A DNA stretch of 64,000 nucleotides from Centrapalus pauciflorus. Taxonomy: Eukaryota > Streptophyta > Magnoliopsida > Asterales > Asteraceae. Below are positions 11,682 to 25,435 of this stretch, piece after piece; within the stretch, counting starts at the first letter, position 1, and each line of letters starts with the position of its first letter. The notes under the pieces are model-generated. The model had not been told where the DNA came from. It saw only the letters and a list, made by a program, of their open reading frames with translations, and did not search any database. The stretch spans positions 1 to 64,000 of the forward strand of contig JAANYP010000192.1 of assembly GCA_020465985.1 (NCBI GenBank), written 5' to 3'. The position numbers and the translations under genes are program-made.

Positions 11682-12768
11682 TGTAGGTCCCAAAAGGTTT
11701 CCATAATGTATTTTTCTAAGTTGTAGAGGGGGGTGAATACAGCTTAATAAAACTTAATACACTTTTCTTAATGTTTGTGTATATTATTAACAAGTGTTAA
11801 TTACAAACAAGCTTGACTACGGAAAGGTTCAAGCTGAGATGACAGATACAACAGATGTTTAACTAATCTTAGACACACTCAGACTAGATACAATGAATAC
11901 ACTCACTAAGATGAACTCACTGTTTTACAAGACACAGATGGACAGCTTGAATTAGAACAGCTTGGACACACGTTAATGTTTTATTCAAGCAGACTTGCAT
12001 GCATGAAAAACACAGTTTAATGCACGATATGAATTTCTCACTCTTTGTTATCTCATAATCCTTAAAGCCTTCCTTTTATACTCTCACAGAGAATCTCAAT
12101 GAAGCTTCTTCATTGGACAGGGAGATAGTGGGATGTCTTTCCAAAAAGATAAAACAACTTTTCTGCACATTCTGATAAAGCAGACTTGTCTTCACGTGGC
12201 AGAATCTTTGTCTTTTTCTTTTTGTCTATGTTGCAGAAGCCTTTAACCAAAAGAGGAATGTCACCTTTGCAACTTTCATCTTCTGTTAAGGCCATTTTGA
12301 TATAAGAAATGGTTTGTCACCCATTTCAGATATCCCTTTGTCTTCATGTAACTGAGCAGCATAGGCAGTTTTTGAAGCTTCTATTTTTCCACTTTGTCTT
12401 TGACTTTGTAACTGATCTTGTAGTCTAAAAAAATACATGAGGACATGGAAACATATTCCATAAAGTGTTTAGCCTGTTCACAAAAAACAGAACACTTAGA
12501 ATTTATCAAAGCCGCTCAGCAGAATAGAGCAGCATAGACAGTTTATGTCCAGCCTGTTCAACAGAATGAACAGTTTGGGCAATCTGCCTTAGTTGCAACG
12601 AATGCAACAGGGTAAACAGTTTTGACTTATATTACAAATCATTTTTCAGGTTTCAATAAGGCATTAACAGACCTTAAACTATACCTTTAAGTGCATCAAA
12701 CACGCTTGATTAAAAATCTCCCCCTAAGATGTAGAGCAGGTTTGACTGAGGCCTTTTTGTGCCTAACA
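11682..12768 (-). repeat. TE-A1 5' LTR (1087 bp)
   Basis: On the plus strand it runs TGTAGGTCCC to GCCTAACA, so on the minus strand it is TG...CA with the promoter pointing into TE-A1 gag. TATA-like sequence lies near 12074-12083 (minus). It directly abuts Athila RNase H coding sequence at 12769. The expected TSD copy is ATTGT (12769-12773), with its partner off the left edge. Confidence 0.9.
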
Positions 12769-12771
12769 ATT

Positions 12772-14264
12772 GTGTATTCAGACCACAGTGCTTTAAGACA
12801 TTTATTGGCGAAGAAGGATGCCAAACCTAAATTAATTCGGTGGATCCTTCTATTGCAAGAATTTGACTTAGAAATAAAGGATAAAAAAGGGATAGAAAAT
12901 GTTGTTGCCGATCATTTATCATGGCTTCATTTAATCCCAACGGACTCAACTGATTAAATCAGGAACTCCTTCCCTGATGAACAATTATTATATGTATCCG
13001 AAATTCCCTGGTTTGCAAATTTAGTTAATTATTTCGTATCAGGAAGATTGCCAGAGCACTGGAACTCACAACACATAAAATATTTCTATGCTCAAGCAAG
13101 GCAATACATTTGGGATGAGCATGATCTATTTAAAATATGAGCAGATCAAATCATAAGATGATGTGTCCCTAATTCGGAACACGATGATAATCTTAAACAC
13201 TCTCATGCATATGCATGAGGTGACCATTTCAGCACAAAGAAAACTGGTTACCGAATATTGCAGTGTGGTTTTTTCTGGCCCACAATATTTAAATATGCTT
13301 ATGAATTTGTAAAAGGATGCACAAGATGCCAGCAAACCAGTGGCATCGCAAAAAGGGATGAAATGCCTATGACCCCGATATTAATCATTGAAATATTTGA
13401 TGTATGGGGAATTGATTTTTTGGGACCCTTCCCTAAATCATTTGGGTATGAATATATTTTAGTTGCAGTAGATTATGTTTCCAAATGGGTGAAGCATAAG
13501 CTACATGAACTAATGAAAACTGGGTTGTGTGTAAATTTGTTAAACGAAATATCTTTGCACGACACGGTATCCCAAGGCCTATCGTCAGTGACAGAGGGTC
13601 ACATTTTAAAAATCAGCATTTTGCTAAACTCCTTAAGCAATTCTGAGTTAACCATAGAATAGCAACGCCTTATCATCCGCAAACTAGCGGACAAGTCGAG
13701 ATCTCTAATAGAGAGATCAAGAAAATCCTTGAAAAGACTGTCAGACCTTATCTTTAGGATTCGTCACAAAAATTAGAGGATGCTTTATGGGCATACAGAA
13801 TCGCATTTAAAACACCAATTGGTATGTCCCCATATAGACTTGTTTATGGTAAGCTTTGCCACCTTCCAGTGGAATTAGAACACCGAGCTCTATGGGCAAT
13901 CAAAAACACAAATTTTAATTTACATGATGCTGGTGTTGATAGGAAATTTCAAGTAAATGAACTGGAAGAAATTCGTAGAGAAGCCTACGAAAGTGCAAGA
14001 ATTTACAAAGAGAAAACAAAAGTTTTCCACGACAGGATGCTTAAAAATAAAATATTTACTAGAGGAAATAAAGTTTGGTTATTTAATGCGAGACTTAGAT
14101 TATTTCCAGGTAAATTAAAAAGTAAATGCACAGGTCCATACATTGTAACTAATACCTACCCACATGGTGCGGTAGAAATACAGGACCTAAAAGGTGGTGA
14201 ACCATTTAAAGTCAATGGACATAGACTTAAATTATATGTTCAATCGCCACCAATGATATGTTAG
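12772..14264 (+). pseudogene. TE-E RNase H end and Athila integrase (broken)
   Basis: The end of RNase H (YSDHSALRHLLAKKDAKPKL; VVADHLSWL) is open until a TAA at 12955-12957. The integrase zinc region is degenerate but keeps CTRCQQTSG near 13318. The core shows DVWGIDFLGPFP (first Asp) near 13400-13436; the second Asp and Glu blocks near 13570-13740 are recognisable but frameshifted. The C-terminal ORF (13824-14264, 146 aa) is intact and typical in length and sequence, including EEIRREAYESARIYK and FKVNGHRLKLY. No chromodomain is present, as expected for Athila. Confidence 0.88.
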
Positions 14265-15259
14265 TCTCTGAATTAATCAGCCTACAAGTTCCAAAATTCT
14301 ACTAATTAGTTTAGGAGCAGTACGTCTGGCTGAAGACGTAAAACTTAGCGCTTTCTGGGAGGCAACCCAGAGTATTATAATTATTTGAATTTATTTGTTT
14401 TTAATGTATTTATGTGCTTTTGTGTTACTTGTGTGTACCCAATTAAGTTGGGAAGGATTCATCCTCCTGAACTCAGTTGTGTTTAGAATTTAGGTTTTAA
14501 ATTAAATTTTAGGATCCCACATCAGAAAACAGAAATTTTAAGCAAGCAGCAAAATTATTTTAACCCGATATTATGAGCGTAAGTTCGGGAGAGTAACCAT
14601 AATAATCTTAAAATTGAAGAATTAGGGTTTAGAGAAAAGTGTGCGGCCCAGATCAGGAATCTGGAGGCCCGGGCGCAGGGTGGCACAGCCCTGCGCTGGC
14701 CCTACGCCTTGACACGCTTAAAAACTTATAAAAACAGTGCCCTACATCCAGAATAGCTTAAACCCTAAACCCTATTTGCAGAACGCGATTTGTCGATTTT
14801 TTAGCCTAAAAACCTCTAAAATTTCTTCTGTTCTACGTCAATTCTTCAATCGGATGCTAGTTTATCTCAAGGATTAGCAAGGTATACTCGCTATAACACC
14901 TGTAGCTTCATTCTATGATAGTTTAGCATAGTTTTATCATGCATGCATGGGATGAATGTTTTGGGAGTTACATTAATTTTATTGAAAAAGGGTTAATAAT
15001 AATGTTCTATTTTGTAAAAATTATGGCTTTTTTCGTATTTGCTATGTTTTGAAAATTTTTGTCAAAAAAGAGTTATTCTTAAATGCTTAAAATAATTATT
15101 TAGTAAAGTTCATGCATTTGATAGGTTTAGTTTGGGCTCATATTGTTGGTAAGACTTAGGATTAGTTTATTTAACGATGAAAAAGGGTGTTTAATTATCA
15201 TGCATCATAAATGTAGGAGACCCTATTTTAATCCTTTGTCTTTGCATTGTTTTATATAT
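14265..15259 (+). promoter_or_regulatory. TE-E leader module before the first accessory ORF
   Basis: No ORF. It contains the AAGTTGGGAAGG motif (14443-14454) that resembles the element's own polypurine tract, a GC-rich inverted segment (GCGCAGGGTGG...CCCTGCGC) near 14670-14698, a TATA-like CTTATAAAAA at 14725-14734, and an AAACCCTAAACCC leader. A donor-like AAG|GTATAC is near 14880. The same order (G-rich motif, GC-rich block, TATA-like box, CCCTAA leader, donor-like site, ORF) recurs at 16838-17955. I infer a separate promoter or spliced leader for each accessory ORF. Confidence 0.5.
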
Positions 15260-16537
15260 ATGTCAACCCAATTCTACGCCAATGGTAACCGTCCCACAAA
15301 TACCCAAACACCTAGGATGAGAACCCACCACCCTCAAAATGTCCGCTTTGAGAAACCCCTCAATGTGGAATTCCCTTAAGTACCCTCAAATACCAATAAT
15401 GGTAAACCACCTCGGTTTCTCATAGAGCGTAACTTAAAGGAGTTCGACTTTGATGATTTTGATATTATTGAGTCATTTGAGCGTTTGGGGTGGGCTAGGG
15501 CTGTTATGTGGGAATTACCGTATATTCACACTAATTTAATCCAACAGTGGTTTGCCACTATGCGTAGAATTGAGAAATCTGAGGATTATGATTTTGAGCT
15601 AGTGGGGATGGTAGGGAATAAAGAGGTGTCAATTTCTAGGGATAAGTTGTATGATGAGTTTCTCATTGACACTGAGACACCACGTCCTAGGGAATTCTTG
15701 ACATTGACTGATACCCAGGGGAGTAGAATGCGTAAGGTTAATAAGTGGACCAATTAATGGGATACAATGATATCTACAGTTTTTGGAATTTCTATTAGGA
15801 CTGCTCGGACTTACACTGCCTTCAATAGAACAGATTTATGCCCTTTGGCCTAGGTCATGTGGAAGCTAGTTATTTTTAACATACTTCCACGTCACCAAGA
15901 CACGACTTATGTGAGACCCCAGGATATCCTCCTAGTACACGCACTAATGATTGGATATCCGACTGTATCATTAGGGTATATTATTATGCAGAATCTGTGG
16001 GAATGTCACGAGATAGGTCAGGGAATGAATTACCCTCACTGTAGAATGCTAAATGAGTTATTCTTTATAGAAACGGCAGTGTCGAAAGAGTTTCCCATAA
16101 GGTTCCTTAACCCGAATATCACGTGGTTTTCAAGGAATACCATGATAGGGTTAGTATTTGAGCGAACTGAAATAGGATTCCAAATTCGTTGCCCTAAAAC
16201 TGCTAAAGTGACCCAAATCCCATTTAAGGCCCCTGAACCCACGGTTGAAGGACAAAACAATTAAGGAAAAGCCAGAATGGAAGTCGATGGGGAAGACCAG
16301 AGACCATGGAAGAGGATCGAGACTATCGACATTGTATGGGATCAAGTTCATAAATTGAAGGAAATAGTTGGAGATTTGGTGAACACAAACAATGTGCTGC
16401 TTAAAGAAATCGAGACACTTCGAGGTAGCCAAAAGAAGAATGATCAGCTGTTTCAAACGCATTCTGACTGGATCACCAATCTCTAGATAACAGTTAGCGA
16501 ATTGGAATAGATCGTCGCTCCTCCAAAAGACTTTTGA
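15260..16537 (+). pseudogene. TE-E accessory ORF 1 (Athila env-position protein)
   Basis: From ATG 15260 one frame can be followed for about 425 codons with no frameshift but with in-frame stops at 15377, 15755, about 15851, 16262, 16484 and near 16511. The globular part has FERLGWARAVMWELPYIH, a LVGMVGNKEVSI segment and VIFNILPRHQDTTYVRPQDI followed by VHALMIGYPTVS. The tail (16277-16530) is a predicted coiled coil (VHKLKEIVGDLVNTNNVLLK). No signal peptide or membrane segment is evident, so envelope function is not supported. It is homologous to the next ORF. Function unknown; the pattern resembles the plant transposon-associated domain common in Athila. Confidence 0.75.
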
Positions 16538-17955
<1,418 letters not shown>

Positions 17956-18882
17956 ATGTCGAGGAGAACGAGACAAAGAACTCAAAACGTCAACGTGCCT
18001 ATAGATTGGTCTCAGGACCTGTTATTATCACAACACCCTGAAAATATTAGAACACACTTATTTTTTTATAAGAAATACTCGAATAAGGTGTTAGCTGAAA
18101 AGAGGGTTAGGAGAAACGATTTTGAGGATTATGGGATTCCATACCTCTTTGACTATTTGGGTTGGGAGAGTGTGCTTGATTTGGGCGGCCCCGAGATTCA
18201 TCAGGCTGATGTGGTAGAGTGGATGTCTACCCTACGAAGGGAGACAGGTCGTTCACCTAATGACTTTAGACTGATAGGAACCATCCACGGTAAGGACGTG
18301 GCGATGGATGCACAAATCCTTCGCCAATTATTTAATATAGATACGGGGGTAGGCCACGAACGGTCTAACCAGCGAGGGAATGAGTATAAGACTGAGGCCC
18401 AGTTGGCCTTTACTGACATGACTTGGTCAGGAGAGTGGACAGAGCAAGTAAGTAAGCTTTTTATTCCATCCTTTTTGGAATCTGAGTCCTCCTCCTCTTA
18501 TAGCCGCAGTGCTTTGACCCCGAGGTGTAAGGTGCTTCACAAGATTGTTGTGAACAATATCTTGCCTCGTGACAGTGACCTGTCTAAGGTTAGACATAGG
18601 GATATCACGGTCCTGCACGCCCTTCTCAATGGTAAGCCCAGACTGTCCTTCGCATGGACAGTCATGAACGATATATGGGCTATGTATGATACTAGAGAGA
18701 GGACGATCATCCCCTCGAGAGGACGGGTTCACTTTCGCCTGATTATCTGGTTTCCCCTGTTTCAGCGACATATATTAGATCCGCCATGTTCCCTACCTTG
18801 ATTTTTAGGGAAGTTGATGAAGGGTTCGAGATATTCGACAAAGAAACAAATCAGTCGTATATCAAGGACAACACTGAGGACG

Positions 18883-18919
<37 letters not shown>

Positions 18920-19482
18920 AGGCCGCTAATGAGGCGAAAGTTCGGCACAAAGAGCCGAACAGAGGGGCGTCTACCTCGCAAAGTCGAGGTAATGACGATA
19001 TTGATTTTAGCCGCATCATGAGGCGATTAGAGGACTTAGCAGTGGGTTAAGGAGAGTTCCGGGAGGACGTGACCCAGAGATTAGACGAGATGAATGCGCG
19101 TATGACCCATATTTAGGATAGTGTCGATCACTTGTCGGGTCGGGTAGATCAGCTTTAGGACGGGCAGAGAGCCCTGGCATACCAAAATGCCTATTACCAG
19201 CACCATAACTGGGCATACTGGGAGGGAGTCTGACATCACGAGGACTTCGTAGCCGGTATGCCATATCAGTCCTATGATGATTACACGATGCCCAATTACC
19301 AGACCTACAACCCTGCCGTAGACACTTATCAACGCTATCCGGTGCATGGTAGGCAGGAGCTCCCAGACCAGATTCATACTCACTTGGTCCCGCCTACAAC
19401 ACAGTTCGTTACCGGCCAATACCCGTATACCAACTTCTTTAACAGCGTCTTCGGTCCTCCTCCGCCTCCTCCATTCGAATGA
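17956..19482 (+). pseudogene. TE-E accessory ORF 2 (Athila env-position protein, paralogue of ORF 1)
   Basis: ATG 17956 follows an acceptor-like AG. Residues 1-255 or so are open: basic N-terminus, FEDYGIPYLFDYLGWESV, RLIGTIHGKDVAMDAQILRQ, then LTPRCKVLHKIVVNNILPR and ITVLHALLNGKPRLSF. These blocks match accessory ORF 1 in order and spacing. A frameshift near 18715 follows, then a (GA)n tract that shifts the frame again, then a coiled-coil region (RRLEDLAVG, RLDEMNARM, DSVDHLSGRVDQL) with stops at 19048 and three more places, and a Tyr/Pro/Gln-rich C-terminus ending in PPPPPPFE. No membrane segment is seen. Confidence 0.78.
18888..18914. repeat. (GA)n microsatellite inside accessory ORF 2
   Basis: GA dinucleotides translated as Arg-Glu repeats. 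Length change here would alter the frame, and the upstream frameshift seems to be compensated at this tract. Confidence 0.9.
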
Positions 19483-20356
19483 TCGGGTACTATCTTTCCT
19501 TGTTCTTTATTTTTATGTCTTTTTAAATCTGTTATGCATTTAATTTCTTTATCGTAGTTTTTTTTTATTTTTAGTTTTTAGCCTAGTCCTATTTAGTTCA
19601 TAATGTTTAAGTAGTCTGTCTTATCTTCCACAATTGAGTATTGTTTGCCGATCACGCTGTGGAACATGATGATACATAGAAAATACATGTACGAGGGAAT
19701 TGGCTAGTGTTGATAGGATATTCTATAATTAAGAAAAGAGTCGTAATAATAATTAAAATTTTTACTATGTAAACTCAATTCAAGTACATTAAAATTTTTT
19801 GGGCATAAATATAAGTAATGTGTCAAAAGACTTTTGGAAACCCATGCAATAACGGGGAGAACTTAATCACGTTTTAGCCTAAAAAAATGAGTTAATTGTA
19901 ATCAAGATGGTTCGGGAAACTAAGCCCGTAGGGGTACCATTCATGCCTAATCCCCTAAAACCATCTGGTTTGGGAGTGATTGATTGAAATCTCGTTACAC
20001 GGACCATCTAGATAATCTAAGTTGAAAAGAAAATAGATAGAAGCATGGAGTTACAAAGAAAAAGTAGTCGAAAACATGCAAAGAGGAAAAGATGGTCAAA
20101 AGAACCACGTGTGTTAAGTTTCGTAACCTTGAGCTAAAAGGGTACTCCCAAGAGTGAGATATATTATATAAATTCTAAGGGAAGTAGATTTTAACTGAAA
20201 ATGTCTTCAATTTACATGTTAAAATTTTAATGCATTAGCGCGAAAGCTAACTTAACATAGAATTCTTAGAGTCATTGCTAATACGTGCCTGGTACATAGT
20301 TAGTTCTGATTCCAAAACCTTGTTCGGGGACGATCAAGAGTTAAGTTGGGGAGATT
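19483..20356 (+). other. TE-E 3' non-coding region with polypurine tract
   Basis: AT-rich with no ORF. Ends in TAAGTTGGGGAGAT (20342-20355), the polypurine tract that primes plus-strand synthesis, directly before the LTR TG at 20357. Confidence 0.75.
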
Positions 20357-21454
20357 TGATAAGGCTTATAATTTTAGGTGTTTTGGAGTCATTTTATGTT
20401 CATTTTAAGCACCGATACTTCGTAACTTCCATATTATTACTCCAAATTTATGTTTCAGGGTCAAGAGGTCAAATGGAAGCAACTCAAGAAAAATCAGAGC
20501 AAACCGAACCGAAGGGGTCGGGCGCAGGCCTGCGCCACCCAGCGCTGCAAAAAAGAGAGATTGAGTGATCCAAACCACTTCCAGCGTAGCCCAGCGTACC
20601 CCTGGTGCAGGGGGGCGCAGGCCTGCGCTGGGTCGGCGCAAAAATGCGTCTTTCAGCCCTGGAATCCCTAAAATCAACTCCTCTGTAAATAGAGGTCGAT
20701 GGCAGCCATTCAAAAAGTCCCGAACGTGTCAAAAGAGTTGGCAAAGCCCTGCCGGAGTGGATTCACGATACAAGTACGAAGATGGTGATTCGCAAGCCAT
20801 AAGATGTCTCAGATCTACACTGTTGAAGAGCATATGATGAGCGGCTAATCCCTTTAGCCGTTTGCGGAGGATCTACGGCTAAGTTTACTTTACTTGAATT
20901 TCTCATGTTTTGATGTATTCGTATTGATTGAGATATTCTATGTGTATGCAAATGATAAGCATTCGGTTATGATTATGATTGTATGTTTTGATTGGTAAAA
21001 GCAAGATAGTTCATAGTAGTATTATTATTTGTGTCGAGTCCATTAGCTTAGGGATTAAGACAAGTAATGAATATTGCATGCGCTATGTCGAGACTTATTG
21101 GTTAAAACATGTTTGAGTAATTTAATCGCGGAATTAATTATGTCTATGTGATTGTTGTATGAAATTCGAGTGAGTAATACTTATGCCGTGGTGACTCCGT
21201 GAATGGTTATTCTACCCTTGATTGTTAATTTACTGCGTTAGTTATTTGTCATTAATTTTAGTCACAAACTAATGGTAATGCATTGATCTAAACAAATCAT
21301 TCAAACCAACCAATTCACGACTTAAAGTGCTTTCAATAAAACTCACAAGCTAGCCGCTCTAATTAAAAATGCACTCCCTGCGGATTCGACCCTTACTTCT
21401 CTGAGCTAAACTATTGATATAATGATTATTATTGCGAGTCACAACGACGGCCCA
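20357..21454 (+). repeat. TE-E 3' LTR (about 1098 bp)
   Basis: Starts TGATAAGGCTTATA after the polypurine tract and ends CGACGGCCCA. Contains a GC-rich island at 20515-20660 with two perfect palindromes, a TATA-like TGTAAATAGAGG near 20685, and the Athila signature near 21380. Flanked on the right by TE-C coding sequence. Confidence 0.82.
20521..20628. repeat. Paired GC palindromes in Athila LTR
   Basis: GGCGCAGGCCTGCGCC at 20521-20536 is a perfect 16-bp palindrome. GCGCAGGCCTGCGC recurs at 20615-20628. They lie just upstream of the TATA-like sequence and could form hairpins in DNA or RNA. Confidence 0.85.
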
Positions 21455-23572
21455 TCAAGAAACTTCTAAGCGAAAAGACAGTGTTGGCACTGCCTGAAGG
21501 GAATGAAGACTTCATAGTCTATACTGATGCATCAGACATGGGATTGGGAGCAGTGTTAATGCAACGAGGAAATGTAATAGCATATGCTTCAAGACAACTC
21601 AAGCATCATGAAAAGACTATTCCACCCACGACTTGGAGCTAACCGTTGTGACATTTGTTCTGAAATTATGTAGGAATTATTTGTATGGAACCAAATGTCA
21701 ACGATACACCAACCACAAAAGCCTGAAGTATATATTCAGTCAGAAGGACTTGAATATGAGTCAACGCAAATCCATGGACTTGATAAAAGATTACGATTCT
21801 GAAATCCTGTACCATCTAGGAAAGGCCAACGTGGTTGTTGACGCTCTGAGTAGAAAAGCCTATGGTAAGGCTTATTGTTATGCTTTAACCCCTACAATGC
21901 TAACCTCAACTATAATTGATGATGTTAGGGCTGCTCAACTACAAGCATTGAAGGAAGAGAATGTCAAGGTGAGAATATTAGGATTTAATTGCCTCTAATG
22001 CAAGATGATGGAACTGGATTGAAGGGTGTGGATGGTAGAATATGGGTTCTTAATATAGGAGGTATGCGCGTAGTAATTCTAGAAGTAGCCTATCAATCAA
22101 ATCTCTCAATTCACCCTGGAAGTACGAAAATGTACAATGATCTGAAGGCCGATTTCTGGTGGTCGGGGTTGAAAAGAGATGTTGGGCTATATGTAGAAAG
22201 GTGAAGAACCTGCTGGTTGGTTAAAGCCGAGCATCAACCACCCTATGGTAGTATGTAACCGCTCCCTGTTCCAGAATGGAAGTGTGACCATATTACTATG
22301 GATTTCATTACAAATCTAGCCAAGAATCTGAAGGCCGAATTCTGGTGGCTAAGGTTGAAAGAGATGTTGGGTTATATGTAGAAAGGTGCAGAACCTGCCC
22401 GTTGGTTAAAGCCGAGCATCAACAACCCTATGGTAGTATGCAACCGCTCTCTGTTCCAGAATGGAAGTGGGACCATATTACTATGGATTTCATTACAAAT
22501 CTACCAAAGACTCGTTGTCAGCATGATTCCATTTGGGCATTGTTGACCGATTAACCAAATCAACACACTTCATACCCATAAAATAGAATTATTCCTTAGA
22601 ACGTCTGACTCAAATCTACATGAATGAGATTGTCACAAGACATGGAGTGCCCAAGTCTATTGTTTCCGACAAACATAGTAGATTTACATCTATCTTTTGG
22701 TCAGCATTACAAGATGGTTTTGGTACTCGTATTGCTATGAGTACTGTTTATAGACCCCAATCAGACGGAAAAAATGAAAGCACAGTCTTGTCTTTAGAAG
22801 ATTTGTTAAGGGCCTGTATCATGGATCTGGGAGGTAACTGGGACGATCTTCTCCCTTTAGCTGAGTTCCCATATAACAACAGTTACCAGTCCAAAATAAG
22901 GATGGCGCCGTTTGAGTTCTTGTATGGGAGAAAGTGTAGGACTCCAACTTGCTAGAGAGAAACAGGGGAGACCCAGTACCTATTACTGGACCTGCACTAT
23001 TGCAAGAGACCAACGAAAGATTTAGCGAATCAGGCAATACTTGAAAACGACACATGATCGACAAAAGAACTATCATGATCGCCATCACAAAGCCATTGAG
23101 TTCCAAATAGATGATTGAGTGTACTTGAAGGTGTCCACGATGAAAGGAGTCACTAGATTTGTAAAGCGAATGAAGCTATCTCCTCGATTTGTCGAACCTT
23201 TTCGCATAATTGAAAAAGTTGGAAATCAGTCCTATCATTTGGAGCTGCCTGTAGAGTTATCAAGAGTTCAACCAGTCTTTCATGTGGGTTACTTAAGGAA
23301 GAGTCTGGTGCCCGAGAGGGAACCATGGACTGACCATTTGGATATACTAATTGACGAGTGCCTAAGATTTGTTGATGAGCCAGAATGCATATTGGAGACC
23401 AAGATCAAGAAGCTCAGAAACAAAGAAGTCAAGATGGTTTTGGTGAAGTGGAAGCTTCACAGGGGAGCTAATCACACTTGGGAGTCTGAAGAAGATACGA
23501 GCACCATATATCCAAGTCTGGTTAGTGCATCATGACTTCGCAGACGAAGTATAAGCGTGGTAGAGCCCATGT
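21455..23572 (+). pseudogene. TE-C pol tail: RNase H, integrase, chromodomain
   Basis: The same gene block as TE-B 6688-8577, starting mid-pol because TE-E is inserted at 21455. RNase H keeps VYTDASDMGLGAVLMQRG but has a frameshift near 21620 and HKSLKY with an Asn in place of the preceding Asp. Integrase keeps SIHPGSTKMYNDL, ITMDFIT, SIVSDKHSRFTS and ESTVLSLEDLLRAC, with stops and shifts near 22200, 22250, 22550 and 22960-23120. A 186-bp tandem duplication lies in it. The last ORF (23119-23535) has an intact chromodomain (ECILETKIKKL, VKWKLH, HTWESEED). Close relative of TE-B with a different LTR. Confidence 0.88.
22142..22513 (+). repeat. Tandem duplication of 186 bp in TE-C integrase
   Basis: 22142-22327 and 22328-22513 start with the same CTGAAGGCCGA and run in parallel through the second zinc-binding Cys pair and the first catalytic Asp block. 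The first copy has extra stops (TGA near 22202, TAA near 22257); the second is better preserved. Confidence 0.9.
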
Positions 23573-24052
23573 TGTAACATCCTTAATTTGATTTAAATGT
23601 AATAAGCAATTAAGACCCAATATATATTTATATATTGATATCTCGATTAAATAAAATTCCACTTTATGAATTTAAAAACGATAAAATAATCAAGAGAAAT
23701 CATCATTGTTGTTTTCTGAGCAACAATAATGATGAGGAACCATCATTGTTAAGATGAATATCGAACGATATTAAATATGATAAATAATGATGAATAATCG
23801 TCATTGTTGTTTTTGGAGCGACAATAATGATGAGGAACCGTCATGGTTGTCCAAACCAATATTCAAAGTATGGATATTTAAAAGTTGAACACTGAATGAA
23901 AAATAATTAAGGAATAAAAAGGTTATAATGAGAAAGTATAAGTTGAATGGGGTATTTTGCAAATATGGCAAAAAATTGAAACAATAAAAGGTGGGTGTGT
24001 GACCGTTCACACCTCATATTATCAAGAATTCAAGATTACACACACACACACA

Positions 24053-24114
<62 letters not shown>

Positions 24115-25435
24115 TCTCCCTCTCTCCCTCTCTCTCTCTTTAAACTCACGATTCTCACCTTCAACAACTCAAAAATACAAATAGTTGAATTCAAGTGCTA
24201 AAATTCTGGAATTAAGTTGCTAGGAAGGAACAACAACTACTGCAACTATCAATTTGAGTTAAGAAACACTTAAATATCTTGAAATTATGAGTTTTTTGTT
24301 CGGTTTCTATGAACACTGAATCATTGATCTGGGTTCATGATGTTAATACATGTTGGAATTAATAGTTGAAATGTTTAAATCAAGTAATAGGTATGCTATA
24401 TATCAAATTTCAGCCTCTGAATAAACTCCTAAGTATGATTTCGAGTTTTACTAGGTGTTTTAGTGTGTGTTCAGCGAACTGATATGAACACAACTTAAAT
24501 AACCTGATCAATGGTTCATAAAATGGTTAATTTAGTAGTAATTAGTGTTAAAAAGGAGAATATGACCTTACACAGATAATTTCAAACATAGGAGTGGTAC
24601 AAAAGTAGCAAATGTAAATCTGAGAACTTAAACTGCTAAGTATGAATTTCGAGTCTGATGACAAACCACACGAACTTCGGTCATATCTGAAATTCGGGTC
24701 TAAGGAACTTTGGTTGATAATTTAAGTGAAAACTTTCTAAGTCAAGAAACGAACTTCGGTTCACTGGACAACCGAATTTCGGGTCCCATGGGCACCCGAA
24801 CTTCAGGTGAATTATCAGATAAGATATGAAACTGAGAAACTTTATAGGACAAAACTTCGGGCCATCCGAAGTGCGGGTTCAATCGAACTTCGTTATGAAA
24901 TTAAAAGTTAAGCTTTGTGAAACCTTATGAAAAGCACAAATACTGATATATCAATATACAGTGACATAACAGGATCTCTGTGGTGTTGACAAACACACAT
25001 TGATGTATAAATGCGATAAAAGCCTATTTCAGAAAAGAAAGACATAGTTGATTGTGTAAGACCTTGTGGTATCCTTCCAGGGCATTCTTGCTAAGTAAAA
25101 CCATTGTGAGTGATAGATTAATATTCAGAGATTTATTGTCTTTGCATTCGTATACTTTTTGGCTTGTTCTTGTTGCTCATAAATTATCACTTGGCACTCT
25201 TATATGATTTATTGTTATTGATGCACCCTCATACTTGACATGTTATAAACATGGAGCCTGCATTCAATTGAGAGTGCATCATTTCGTATATGCTCCGGCA
25301 TGATGATAGACTCCTAATCTAGTGTGACCTGGGCGGAGGTTGACAGCAGGCCACTGTCGGGGACTGATCATCCCATATACTCATTCCAGCCAGGTTGAAC
25401 ATCCCCAATAGATGATTGAACTGCCATGGAGACTT
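23573..25435 (+). repeat. TE-C 3' LTR, first part (interrupted by TE-A2)
   Basis: Starts TGTAACATCC, parallel to the LTR starts of TE-B and TE-D. Contains a long CT tract (24052-24140), a loose set of CTTCGG/CCGAA motifs at 24650-24900, and the AGTGTGACCTGGGCGG region matching TE-B near 10000. Broken by TE-A2 after GACTT at 25431-25435; resumes at 40763. Confidence 0.87.
24038..24140. repeat. (CA)n/(CT)n microsatellite in TE-C LTR
   Basis: A short CA run is followed by about 85 bases of CT with few interruptions. The reading frames rich in Leu/Ser here are artefacts. Confidence 0.95.

Noticed and set aside
12691..12957. Single ORF starting in the TE-A1 LTR and running into RNase H
   Set aside because: The first 26 or so codons are LTR sequence; the frame crosses an insertion junction by chance.
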